A DNA stretch of 64,000 nt from NCBI GenBank assembly GCA_003116875.1, contig BCKT01000001.1, positions 1,731,486 through 1,795,485 on the forward strand, written 5' to 3'. This stretch comes from Takashimella koratensis. Taxonomy: Eukaryota > Basidiomycota > Tremellomycetes > Trichosporonales > Tetragoniomycetaceae. The first letter of the stretch is position 1; every line of letters begins with the position of its first letter. Shown here piece after piece: positions 33,760 to 44,958 of the stretch. Both the position numbers and the translations under genes were made by a program. Under the pieces are notes generated by a model. That model was not told where the DNA came from. It ran no database searches and saw only the letters and a list, made by a program, of their open reading frames with translations.

Positions 33760-36529
33760 ATGCAACCATCGACCTCGTACGACCCCCATCACATCTATTC
33801 TCATCCTAGCACCTCTCCCATCGGTCATCCATCATCCGCTAGCTCAGTCCCTTCCAGTCTCCCCCCTCCATCGGTTCCCTCAACCTCGCTCCCCCCTTTT
33901 AACGCAGAGTCGGACCCTCGCTTCCATCGGGAAATGGTCGACAGAGACATCAAATTGGAAGATATGGACTCGAAAGATAAAGACTTGGACGATGGAGGAG
34001 CGGGCAGAGTTGCTCTCGCTTGCTTCTATTGTCGAACAAAGCGAATCAGGTGCAGCGGAGAGCGACCAATCTGTTCTGTAAGCTTTGCAATCTTTGTTTA
34101 CTCGACGAGTCCTAACAGTTTCAGGCGTGCTCAAAAGCAAACGTCGAATGTGAATGGCCAGCCGGGCGACGGCGGAAGCGGACGCGGAAAGAAATGGAAG
34201 AAGCCAAACGTCAACAGGAAACACAGACTACCGAGGGCGACAACGAAAACGATTTGGCAGACTCTGGGCTCCAAACAGACAATCAGTTTGGGTTTGGACA
34301 AGGACAATCGCTTCAAAATCTTCAACCTTGGGCTCTTCCTCTCAACAATACCTTTGTTTGGCCGCCAAACTTCCTTCCAGAGGCTCCGAACATTATGCCC
34401 GCACCGTTCATTGATGCCGATTTCCAAATACCTTCGTTTGGAACGTCTCCCACGACCGACCTCCGCTTGATCAATAATGTTCTTGAAAGCCAAACAGCCT
34501 TTGTGAACGGAGATCCCACTGCCGACGAGGATCTCGAACTCTATTACTACCGATTCGTGAGTTTAAAGGTTGAATCACTAGCTGACCGCAGTCTGGCTCA
34601 ACGGCGATCCATCCCGGAGTCAACCGCATCTCTCTGAAGCTCCAACGACGTCCAAACAGTCAAACTGCGGCCGCTCCTCAACCAGAGACAGAAGACGAGA
34701 AGATCGCACCGTCGCCGCCTTTGGACCTATTCGACGAGACTGGGATGCCTCATCCCCATGTGTGGAAGCCTCTGTTCGATTTGTTCTTCAAACACATGTC
34801 GCAACATTTCCCGAGCATCAGCCGCCAGCGCATGCACGAAAGGTTTGAATCCAAGACAATGTCAAACTTCTTGGCCAACTGTATTTGTGCCATTGCTGCT
34901 CGGTTCGATAAGAGTGAGTGAACACGTGATACCAAACTGACGGCAGGCGACTCCCCTATGAAAGCGTGTGCGCCCTTCGTGGCCAAAGCCCAGGAGCTCG
35001 TCCTGCCATTGCTACACCTGCCGGCTTATGATGTGGTCACCGGCCTGCTTTTGCTGGCATGGGCGAGCTTCGGCCAAAGTTCTGAAAGTGGGCTTTGGCA
35101 GTTTTCTGGCATGGCGTTCCGCATGGCGATCGATGTGGGAGTTCACGAAAACTCTGAGATTTACGAGTCTCAGGCACACGTTGTTCGGACGCGATTGCTT
35201 TTCTGGAGCTTGTTTATCACGGACCGTATCGTGGCGTTTGCGACCGGACGGCCTGCTTCTATTCCTGAGGACATCATCGAGATTCCGCTCCCCGAGGACA
35301 CAGACTTCTTCCCTGACCCTGCGCGAAATACTATTGGATCTGCGCCCGAAGCCGTCGAGCCGGTCCCTTTCGTTCAGCTTGTCAAGTTGATGATCATCTG
35401 TGGTCGCATCTCCAACGTGCTGAATGGACGACGAGGACGCGCGAGAACTCTTGTCAACACGGTGGAGCCTCTTACCGAACTTCTAGCCGAGCTTCAGTCT
35501 CGCTTGGTACAGTTCTACAACGGTCTTCCCGAGCCTCTCAAATGGAGTGTCGACAATTTCAAGCATCAGGATGCCAGAGGGCATGGCGTGAGTGACGACG
35601 AGTGCTTCATTGCTGACGTTGGTAGGGCACTTTCCTTTCTCTCCATTTGTGGGCGAACGCTGTCCTTGCTTTGATCTATCACCCGGACCTGCTAAAAAGC
35701 CCTTCTGGAATTGAGACGCCACTCAATCAAAGCATCAACCGTTCTGTGAAACTGGCTCTCGCGTCGTCTCGCCAGATCTGCGAGTGTATGGTGTTCGCGG
35801 ATTTGGTTTCTCATTCTTCATATGTAAGTGGCTGCTCTATAGAGCAGAAGCTGATGATAGACTTCGACTCCCTTCGTGGTTCAACCGCTTTATGTTGCAG
35901 CGTGAGTACTCTCAAGTTAATTGTCACTGACGGCAGGATGGCCTTCATTCACGATATGCGTTCTTCACAGGCGACGGAGACAGTTGACATGATACTCGTG
36001 TCAATGGCGCGACAGAATTTTTCTGCCTTGATTAAAGCCATAATCATGATGGAGCACTATTGGGCTGGAGTCAACTACGTTGCAAGTCTTCTCGAAAAGC
36101 GTAAGTAAATGACTCATTAATTTCGCTAAGCTGTGACAGGATCCGGCTTTTCTCGTTCCTCCTCGTCGAGCAAAGCATTCAACAAAACATTCATCTCACT
36201 TCCAGACCGAGGCATTCTCAAGCGATTTACAACAGGTGTGTCACACATGTTGAGACTGAATATTGACTTTGTAGATCGTGACCATCCTCACAACATCGCA
36301 CCCGCGACTGAGACGTCTTTGAGAGAATCGATCGCTCGTAGCCATAGTAATGGCCCAAGTGGGTGCGAAAGGGAGGCGTATTACTGACGTTCCAGGTCCA
36401 TTCTGGGTTTCGGATCTACTGAATGGTTTCAGTGTGGAGAACATGACATTTGGTCCTGCTGATACACTGGATCTGGCAAACTTGGTGGCATATGGGGTAC
36501 CTCAGCCTACGGACAAATTGAGTGTCTAA
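33760..36529 (+). CDS. Zn(II)2Cys6 transcription factor with fungal_trans domain
   Basis: This is a second zinc-cluster regulator. MQPSTSYDPHHIYSHPS begins a Ser/Pro-rich N terminus. The cluster is ALACFYCRTKRIRCSGERPI with CSACSKANVECEW, a textbook CX2CX6CX6CX2CX6C, followed by a basic region RRRKRTRKEMEEAKRQQ. An intron splits the cluster after PICS. The fungal-specific domain includes VWKPLFDLFFKHMSQHFPSI, FLANCICAIAARFDKS, GLWQFSGMAFRMAIDVGVHE and LLFWSLFITDRIVAFATGRP with ASIPEDIIEIPLPE. The C terminus ends VPQPTDKLSV at TAA 36527-36529. About ten introns are present. It is the gene immediately upstream of, and parallel to, the DAK-family kinase, so a role in controlling that gene is plausible but unproven. 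Confidence 0.9.
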
Positions 36530-37602
36530 GGTGGGTGTCATCGCGGGAGTTTGACGGTCGTGAAATATTTCTGTTACCCCAGTCGAGGAGCATAAACGGT
36601 GATTTGTACTGTATGTATAGCAAGCCCGTCGCCTTCACCTGTGCAACAAATTTGGAGACCAGTAGCCCTCTGCCCGTCCCCTTGGTTACCCCATGTGCAG
36701 CGTGGCAGTCTGCCCCGGCTTCCACACACATCCCTCCCTTCCTTCGCGCTCTCCCGTCTTGTGGCCATTCCCCAGACCCATCGGTTCCTGTCCGTGTGGC
36801 CACTTGTCCCAGGCGCCTCCATTTCAGCACTCGTGCCGAGTTCGTCGGCTACGTGCCACTCAACGTAGCGTGGTAACATAGAAGCGTTATCATCGCTCCT
36901 CTACGCGGGCTACACGTCACCCACCCACCCAGCTTGCCGTTTGTTGCCAACGCTGGGCAGGGGTTGACTGTTCCCCCGGTGTCCACTACGGCGCCCTGGC
37001 TATTCGCCCCGCTGGATCCATTCCAGCCGCGCCCATGTATGGCGTCAAACAGAACCGGCCGCAAGCTAGTGTGCGAGAACGTGGCGATTGCTCCATTGAC
37101 CCGGGAGGAACAACAAGACTCCGGGCCGGAAGAATGGGTGCCACACCTGCATATGTGCGCGGCATGATACGGGTATTGAATGAACCCGGAACGATGACCG
37201 GCGCCAGCCGATGCATAGGAGCCCTAGCCTGGCGGTGGGTCGCCCCGTCCACGCAGGGCGAGGACAGATCCAGACGGATGAGCTGGCCAGGCAGGACCCG
37301 GAGTGCTCCTCGCCGGGAAGCGAAACCTCTGTTTAGACACGCGCTGGGATCCTGATCCGACTGCTATTTCTCCTTTCCCCAGCGAGACCAAGCCCAGACA
37401 GGTCCACCCATCTCCCTCAATCCCTTCACGTCTGCTCCTGCCTCGTCGACTCCTCCACCCACTTGGCAGTCTGCACTATATATCCAACAACAAGTCAGTG
37501 AGCTCCCCATCTTCATCCCCCTCGGTCCGCTAACCCACTTGGTCTCTTGCGCTCCACTTCCCCACTTCCCTCCTCTCCAATCTCCCCTGCAGATTCTCCA
37601 CG
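36530..37602. promoter_or_regulatory. DAK-gene upstream region with CCGGAA motifs and TATA box
   Basis: This 1.07 kb region carries CCGGAA at 37126-37131 and 37186-37191, many CGG/CCG triplets, and a TATATAT at 37477-37483, about 120 nt before the kinase ATG. The left end is the 3' region of the zinc-cluster gene. I see no additional gene. Confidence 0.5.
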
Positions 37603-39671
37603 ATGACCGATCGACACATCTTCCACGACCACACCAGTCTCGTCGTCCGCTCCCTCAAGGGACTGGTCGCTACCCACCCTCACTTGTCTCTCATCCCCTC
37701 CCTCAAGGTCGTCTACCATGCCAACCACAATCCCGACAAAGTTTCCCTGATCTGCGGTGGTGGCTCGGGACACGAGCCTGGAACGGTTGGCTTTGTCGGC
37801 AGCGGTCTGTTATCTGCGAGCGTTGCCGGTGATGTTTTCGCGAGCCCCTCAGCTCGTCAAGTGCTTGGAGGTATCAAGGCCGTTCCCTCGAACAAGGGTA
37901 CCATTCTCATCATCACTAACTGTGAGTTCTACCGCCAAGAAGCCAGGTTCTAATCAGACCCAGACACTGGTGACAACCTGCACTTTGGTCTCGCACGCCT
38001 CATGGCTCACAACCAGGGGCTTCAGAATGTGGAGCTCGTCGTTGTCGGTGACGACGTGTCGGTTCCCCGTAAGCAAGGCAAGATGGTCGGTCGGCGCTGT
38101 CTCGCTGGAATCACTTTGAGTGAGTCGTTTTTCTACGTCTACGTGTCTCTGCTAACCGCTTCAGTCTGCAAGCTGTTGGGTGCGGGCTCAGAGGAGGACA
38201 TGTCATTCGACAACCTTGTCGCCCTTGGTCGCTCGTCATCGGCGAACACAGCGTCAATCTGCATCGCACTTGACCATTGCCATGTCCCCGGACGATCTGG
38301 GGAGTTCTCGCAGATCCCGGAAGGAACTGTCGAGATTGGGTTGGGCTTGCACAACGAGACGGTATGCTCCCCAGATGGAGTTCGAAGCTGATCTCAGGGT
38401 GTCTTCAACATCCCGCAACCACCCGCCGAGGAGCTGATCAAGAAGAGCTTGGACCTGTTGCTCAACCAGCATGACCCGGATCGCGCTTTCGTCAAGTTCA
38501 AGGATAATGATTCCCTCATTCTTCTCGTGAACAACCAGGGAGGGATGTCTGCCCTCGAGATGGGCGCCGTGGTCGACGAGACGTTGACTCAACTGGGTAT
38601 GTCTTAATGGACCAGATCTGGCTGACGATGTAGAGCAACAAGGCATCATCCCAGTCCGAACGTTCTGCGGTCCATTCATGGGATCCTTGAACATGCCAGG
38701 CATTTCTCTTTCCCTCCTCAACCTGAACAATGTCGTGGACGAGTGTTCGTTCGTTACCATCGACGATCTCGTCCGTTTCATCGACGCGCCTCACACTAGT
38801 GTCGCTTGGCCAGCCACTCAGAACATCTACCCGCTGCCAGAGAAGCTGCGCGGTCGAAAACGCCAAGACATGTTTACCGAAGTGGAGAAAGAGGTCGTTG
38901 AGGTCGTACCGCACACTGGTCCCAAGCTCAACAGTGAGTTGCCACAGTGCTTGCATCGAAGCTGACATTTCAGCTTCGGCTCAATCTATTGAGTCTGCCC
39001 TTACTCAAGCTGCAAACGATGTGATCGCCTTGGAGCCTGACTTGACTCGCTGGGACACTGTAAGTTCCATCCAAAGACGTCAGCTGATGGTCAGATTGTT
39101 GGGGATGGTGACTGCGGTGAGACATGCGCAAACGGAGCCATCGCAGTCCTCGGTGCGGTCAAGAAGGGGCTTGGATCTGACGGAGACTTGGTTTCTCTCT
39201 TCCGCGACCTTACGGAAATCATTGATGGTGAGACTATTCATTGTGAGATATATGCTAATGTAAGATTCGTGCGGTGGTACTCTGGGAGCGATCTTCTCTA
39301 TCTTCCTTGCGGGTATGACAACGTCACTCATCTCGGCAGCCGCTCAACAACCTGATCCCACCCCATCATTGATGGGCAAGGTGGCCTTGGAGGCATTGGA
39401 GACTTTGAAACAGCGAACGGCCGCCCGCGTGGGTCATCGTACAGTCATGGACGCTCTCATCCCCTTCGTGGAAACCCTCTCGACAACTGGAGACATTCGT
39501 CAAGCCGCAGACAAGTGCCGAGAAGGTGGCGAGGGCACCAGCAGGCTCACAGCGAAGCTCGGTCGTGCAGCGTACGTTGGAGATCGGGCAGACGGAAAGC
39601 CCATGCCGCCCGACCCAGGAGCGATGGCGTTTGTCGCCATCGCCGAAGCTCTCGCCAAAGTCTACGCATAA
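37603..39671 (+). CDS. Dihydroxyacetone kinase family protein (DAK1+DAK2 domains)
   Basis: This is an ATP-dependent kinase of about 590 residues for dihydroxyacetone or related short ketoses. The DAK1 (DhaK) domain starts MTDRHIFHDHTSLVVRSLKG and has SLICGGGSGHEPGTVGFVGS, GDNLHFGLARLMAHNQGLQN and the covalent-substrate His in VEIGLGLHNETGVFNI. LILLVNNQGGMSALEMGAVV and RTFCGPFMGSLNMPGISLSL follow. The DAK2 (DhaL) domain has WDTIVGDGDCGETCANGA, DSCGGTLGAIFSIFLAGM and AARVGHRTVMDALIPFVETL, then GRAAYVGDRADGKPMPPDPG. It ends AEALAKVYA. Both domains are intact. Yarrowia Eyk1 (L-erythrulose kinase) belongs to this same family (established), so an erythrulose role is possible beside the classical glycerol/dihydroxyacetone one. 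The stop codon is one base from that of the convergent carrier gene. Confidence 0.93.
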
Positions 39672-39672
39672 T

Positions 39673-40893
39673 TCATGATAAATTTCGCATGATCATCTCG
39701 TACCTAAGAATGCAATTAGTCGCTGTATGAGACAAATCTGCCGAGTGACTCACGTGAGCATGGTGACTGCACTGTTCGGCACTGTCCGAATGAGATTGAT
39801 CGAGAGGCCTCTGTAGAATCCGGCCCAGCCGTCTTGGCGTTTAATCTTCAACGCCGTGTCTATAATCCCGCCCTTTCGAGGTCTCCACTTGACAGGTTGT
39901 GTCGTGGCGTTTGGTGAGGCGGTCGCAAGTTCGGGAAACGGCGGGTTAGAACCCGTCACGAGCGGCGAGTAGAGCGGATGTGGTTTACGATCATTATGCC
40001 GCCTTATTTGAAGACGGGTTCTCAACACCTCGTGAGGATAGGTCGCTAGCGACGCGACCATCTTCGACATGGCGGAGCACATAAGGATCGCTGATGGAGA
40101 TAGTGATGATTGATCATCTGGGGCTGCTCATGTAAGCATATCATCGAAAGCAGCGTTGACCTACCTGCCCAGGACTTGGCTTTCTCATACAAAGGAAATT
40201 GTACCGCGACATGGCTAACTCCCATGAGGCTTGGGAGGAGGCCTTTGTAGAACGCCCGGAATCCCTCCGTGCGGTAGATTGTCCGGACAGCGTCGAATGT
40301 TGTTCGATACCGTGTTGCCGTTGGGGGTAAAACAGCTTGGGCCTATTTGCTCAGTCGACGCACGTGAGAGATATGACATACCATGAATCGAGTTTTCACC
40401 ACCCATAGTGGGTTCGTCAGCATTGTTCCTGTTGCGCCAGCCGACATTGCGGCTACGATATGGACCAGTAAAACGTCGGCTTCTTGATGCGCTAGTGAAG
40501 GTAGGTCAATATCGCCAAAGACATCCTCATCAGCTTACCTCTTCCTTGCGCCCACCCGCCTAACCGTTTCTTCACCAAATCGTAGACTGTGAAATAGATG
40601 CCCCACGTAGGCAGATAACCCGCGACCGTTGGTCCTAGGCCACGATAGAAGCCGCGAAACCCAGACTGTCGCCAGATCCGCGCAATCGTCAAACGAACGC
40701 CTTCATAGCCTTGCGCGTCGCGTGCAACATGTTGCGCCTGTAGAGTCGTCTTCACCACATCCAAAGGGCATGTAACGATAGAGGATACCAGCCCCGCTCC
40801 TGCTCCAGCAACCATTGAATGGAGCGAAGGTGGTATCATTCGAGCGGCTTTCGAAGTTGTGGCCTCGGCGCTTCCATCTCGCAGGATCGACAT
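39673..40893 (-). CDS. Mitochondrial carrier family protein, NAD+ (Ndt1/Yia6)-like
   Basis: This is a six-helix inner-membrane carrier with three repeats. Repeat 1: SMVAGAGAGLVSSIVTCPLD with VVKTTLQAQ, then GFRGFYRGLGPTVAGYLPTW and GIYFTVYDLVKKRL. Repeat 2: MSAGATGTMLTNPLWVVKTR and FRAFYKGLLPSLMGVSHVAV with QFPLYEKAKSW. Repeat 3: SKMVASLATYPHEVLRTRLQ and DGWAGFYRGLSINLIRTVPN with SAVTMLTYEM. PX[DE]XX[KR] motifs are PLDVVK, PLWVVK and PHEVLR. The TCPLDV, GYLPTW and YPHEVLRTR wording resembles yeast NAD+ carriers Yia6/Yea6 (established family knowledge); pyrimidine nucleotide or folate/FAD carriers are alternatives. The last exon (TYEMIMRNLS) is reached by an intron with acceptor CTTAG, giving a TGA at 39673-39675. 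Confidence 0.83.
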
Positions 40894-41618
40894 GGGTCTG
40901 GGTAAAATAAAAATGCCGTTAGCTAGTGATCATCGATTACTGGTATGGTATCCACTCACGACAGATGTCCTGGCCCCACGGGACGTCTACGAGGAGCGAA
41001 CGAGGAGCTAAAGACCGCTGCTTCAGGAACAAAAACGTCCGGAGCAGTGAGAGGTCTGTCGATAAGCCGTACCCAAACTTGGTATGCCAAGACAAAGGTC
41101 CAATGGTCTCAGCCTCGCGCTGCCGACCTTATTTATACGGATTTGATGGAGCAGAGCGCGACTGTTGGGGAGAGATGAGATCTCCCGGGGCTATGCAAAT
41201 GAGTGGGAGCAAGCTGACGGAGAGCGATGAAGGGGATGAATACCGTAGGGCGTGAAGCAGGACGTCGGATGGATGCTGATGTAGTGGGTTGTTTAACGAT
41301 GCAGAATGCGACCGGGAGCGGACGGGCAGGAGAAGTGGACGGGCAGGAGAAGCGGACGATGGGGCGGGTGAGATGGATGAAGGATGAGGATATGGATGAA
41401 GAATGAAGATATGGATGGATGGATGAGGATGATGGAGGATAGATAGAGACGTAGGCGTGCCTTGTTCGTACGGTGGGGCCAGTCATTACAGGCAATTACA
41501 GTATTTTCTAATCCCAGACTAGGCGCCATTAGGCCATGTTTCTAATGCTGATCTGACATGCAAATTACACACATTACACTGTACGCAACATCATACCCTT
41601 TCTGCATCCCTCTACTCT
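40894..41618. promoter_or_regulatory. Carrier promoter / NOP13 3' region
   Basis: This 725-nt spacer has a TATTTATA (TATAAATA for the carrier) at 41130-41137 and GATGGATG/GATGAGGAT simple repeats at 41368-41440. I see no gene. Confidence 0.45.
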
Positions 41619-43205
41619 CTACTCAAACGTCGTCTTCGCTCCTTGACTCTTGACAATCCCAACTTGCTCCCGGCGAGCCATCGCCAGCGCAGCTCCGGGA
41701 CGAGGGCGACCAGTCGACTCCCACTTCTTTCCACGCTTATCCCGAGCAGGAGCTTCCTCAGCCTCCGGAACGTCCACTACATCCACCTCTCGGGCATCCT
41801 GACCCTCAACCTCCTCTGTCGCCCTCTTGAACGGTCGATGGGCCGGTCGCTCTTTGCCAGAGGACGGGTTTGCATTGCGTGATTTGCCAGATCGATTGGT
41901 GGCACTCTCCGAGGCAAACTGACATGATCAGCCAACAACATTTGAGTCGAAACAAACCTGAACGACCAGTTTCTTGCCTCTTAGATAGTGATTCTTCTTG
42001 TTGAGAAGCGCCGCCTTGGCCTGGTCAGGACTCTTAAAGTCCCAAAATGCAAATCTGAGGTATTAGCGATAGGAACCATCTCAGTCTGATCATACCCTTT
42101 GCAGCGTCCAGTGTCTTGAAAGGTAGCCACACGAGTCTTCAGCAGGCCACTTTTAATACCGCCTCTACTAGAAGAGGGATTCTCGATGGGAGTTTCAGTC
42201 TCTTTGTCAAGCGTTGACAGGTCTGAGGCGTTCGTTTCGACGAGATCGCGCAGTTCTTCCTCCGTTGCATCAAAAGGAAGATTCCCCAGGAATAAAGTCG
42301 ACGTCTCCGAGTGAGGCTGCTTGGACAGGAGTTTCTGGGTCATCTTAGTTACTGGCTCGGGTTTTGGGGTTCGAGCATTGGGTGTTGGCTGATGGTCGTC
42401 TCCTGCACCGGTCAGCATCTACCATGCAAATGACTTGCCTTCTTTGATAAGCACTCGTCGACCGTCAAGTGGGCGCTCCGACAGCTGAATAGCCAGGGTT
42501 CTGAGGGACGCCGTCTTGAAGTCGCAGTATGCGAAACTGAGAATACAATCAGGGCGTTGCACTACCAGAAACATGGTCGACTTACCCTCGGTTATGTTGG
42601 ATCGTGTAGCCTGACCGACCGCTTTGCGCAGGTGGCTTGGGAAGATTGACTCGGGTGACACTACCTGGCTCGCCTCCCAGCTCCTCGACACCTTTTTCAA
42701 GGAATGCCTTCAACGATTCTGATGTTGTCTTGAACGCAAGATTGCCGATCCAAATAGAGTTTTGCTTGACAACCGGGGTAGGTGCAGATTTGGTCTTGAT
42801 GACGGTGGTGGATGGAGTTGTCTCGCTGCTCTCAACATTCGTAGCTTGGCTCGCGAGTTTGCTTCGTTTCTTGGCTGCTCTGGCCTCGGCGCGCGAAAGT
42901 GGAGCCGGAAGATCGGGATCGATTTCGAGAAGATCTTGCTCAGCCGCCAAGGGTTTTTCGTCTGCAATAGCATCTTTATCTTGGGTTTCGTCCCATGACC
43001 TCTTGAGTGATGAGGGTTGAGGTGGGGGTTGGAACTCGGACGAGGAGGCGGTCTGCCCTAGATGGAGCTGGACGTCGTGGTCGATGTCTGCGGGGGAAGT
43101 TGAAGATGCGAGGGCCTTCTTGGCAGCCTTGCGAGCGTCTCTGGCAGCCTGTTGCTCGGGGGTGCGGCCCGATGCGCGTTTGGGCTTTGTGCTGGAGTCT
43201 TCCAT
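41619..43205 (-). CDS. NOP13: Nucleolar RNA-binding protein, Nop13-like, two RRMs
   Basis: Nop13 is a nucleolar/nuclear RNA-binding protein found with pre-60S and 90S ribosome precursors. The start MEDSSTKPKRASGRTPEQQA leads to a Lys/Ala-rich region with LSRAEARAAKKRSK. RRM1 begins NSIWIGNLAFKTTSESLKAF, contains VTRVNLPKPP and ends NRGFAYCDFKTASLRTLA. RRM2 begins TLFLGNLPFDATEEELRDLV and has RVATFQDTGRCKGFAFWDF (its RNP1) after a splice, then NKKNHYLRGKKLVVQFASES. The tail carries RDKRGKKWESTGRPRPGAAL and ends KTTFE at TAG 41619-41621. Two RRMs in this arrangement, with the RGKKL and GRPRPGAAL tail, support Nop13 over other nucleolar RRM proteins. It is divergent from YIF1 by 231 nt. Confidence 0.82.
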
Positions 43206-43436
43206 GAGGTGGACTAGGGCCGGAGGCGGGATGGTTATGGTGGTTGTGGTGGTGGACCGAGGCGTCTTAAAATTTAATACTGGCAGCTGGTTGATCGACC
43301 TCCACCGGGACGGCAGCGACGGAAGCAAATCCGCCCATAGTACACGTCGCCGCGTCACCATCACCAGCACTATCATGTTCACCACTCCACCATCCCCCAT
43401 CCACCATCCATCCCTATACCCACCCCCATCCCCGCC

Positions 43437-44692
43437 ATGAGCGTCCCCCCTTACATGTCCTCCAGGTCCCCNNNNNNNNNNNNNNNNNNNNNNCCCACCC
43501 ATCCCGCCTATCCGCCTCCCGAGCCCCCTCAGACCCCCGCCGCATCCACAAACTCGTCCCCCTATTCCCAGGCCCAGCGCATCTCTCAGGAAGGGTACAT
43601 GAGGTACTCGTCCCCCCCAGTAGACTCAAGCGGCCCTTCCGCCTCCACCGGTGCAACCTCCTCGGCATTTCAACCTCACGTCAGCGCTCCGTCAGGTCAG
43701 ACTGTCCCGCCTCACCCTCAACATGGTTACGGCCCCCTTCCGTCCGGAGTGGGTGGGTATCAAAACCTCGGCTTCGGTACTTGGCCAGGCATGAACGACG
43801 CGACGACGCAGATGGGTGTCCAGTTCGGAAAGAGTGCTGTTGCGGCAGGTCAGCAATACATGGAGAAGAATGTAAGCCCCCAGCTTCAAGTTCGGCTTTA
43901 GCTGACCTCCAGTTCACGCGCTACCTTCCCCTAGCCCTTGTCAAAACTTCGTTCTCCGTCACAAACTCTTACGTACTTCACAAGCTGCGACTTGTTCTCT
44001 TCCCATGGAGGCATAAACCATGGAACCGGCAGATTCGTCGGACCAGCGAAAACGGAGCGATGGAGGGCTGGCAGCCACCGCGAGACGATATCAACGCGCC
44101 AGACCTCTACATCCCTTCCATGGCGTTGGTCACATACACCCTTTTGGCGGCATTTGCATCTGGGCTCCAGTCCCGTTTCCACCCAGAGGTCTTTGGCATC
44201 TCGTTGAGCAAAGCTCTTGCCGTTGTCATTACCGAATTTGTCGGAATCAAGCTGGGTTGCTACTTCTTGGATGTCCAAGGGGGCGGTGCAAGCGGAGTCG
44301 AGCTCATCGGATACGGAGGCTACAAATTCGTTGGGTATGTCCATACTGTGGAAACTGCGCTGACACATCATATAGCATCATCGCTACTGTATTGGTATCG
44401 CTTCTCAACTTCGGAAGCATAGCGACGCTGGTTGTGTTCATTTATACCTTTTCCGCTAATGCTTTCTTCCTAGTGAGTCTCGATTGCTATACCTCCTTCC
44501 AACCAGACACGCGCTGATTCGCTTTGACATTAGTTGCGATCCCTCAAATACGTACTATTGCCAGACCCCTCGACAGCGATCTCAGCCACGTCTCAAACGC
44601 TGTCCCATGGACAACGCTCGCGTCGCGTTCAGTTCTTGTTCTTCATTGCGATTTCGCAACTCCTGACCATGGGGGTGTTGAGCCGTGTGTAG
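43437..44692 (+). CDS. YIF1: Yif1, Golgi/ER membrane protein of the Yip1 family (contains an assembly gap)
   Basis: Yif1 pairs with Yip1 and Rab/Ypt GTPases on COPII vesicles and the Golgi. The N terminus is Pro/Ser-rich (MSVPPYMSSRS, gap, PTHPAYPPPEPPQTP). Then come GVQFGKSAVAAGQQYMEKN, FTRYLPLALVKTSFSVTNSY, VLHKLRLVLFPWRHKPWNRQ and DDINAPDLYIPSMALVTYTL, followed by LLAAFASGLQSRFHPEVFGI and IGYGGYKFVGIIATVLVSLL. Several membrane helices are visible, and it ends LLTMGVLSRV at TAG 44690-44692. DLYIPxMAxVTYxLL and LIGYGGYKFVG are family hallmarks. The gap at 43472-43493 falls in the coding N terminus, so that segment's length is not known. Confidence 0.92.
43472..43493. other. Assembly gap, 22 N, inside YIF1
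   Basis: This run of 22 N interrupts codons of the Pro-rich YIF1 N terminus. Taken at face value the flanking frames agree, but gap size is uncertain. Confidence 0.99.
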
Positions 44693-44958
44693 ATGGCATG
44701 TGTAGGCATACGTACAGTCTGGCAATCGAGAACTCTTATCTGATGAGCGTTCGTCGCTGTCTTTTGTACGCCCAGCCCATGCCGAGGTGTCTCGCCGATG
44801 TATCCGAAACCATGTGCCACAAGCGGAACTAAAATTTCCAGCGCCTGCCCGACCTTTTTTTTTCTCACCTGGTTGCACAAATTTCGATTCTTGCTCTTTC
44901 CTCCCTCCTCGACTCCCCCGCCCTGCTGCATCCTCACTGGCATCACACTTGGACAGTC

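Noticed and set aside
40926..41255. 109-codon + strand frame upstream of the carrier gene
   Set aside because: No recognisable features. It overlaps the carrier promoter and its TATAAATA.
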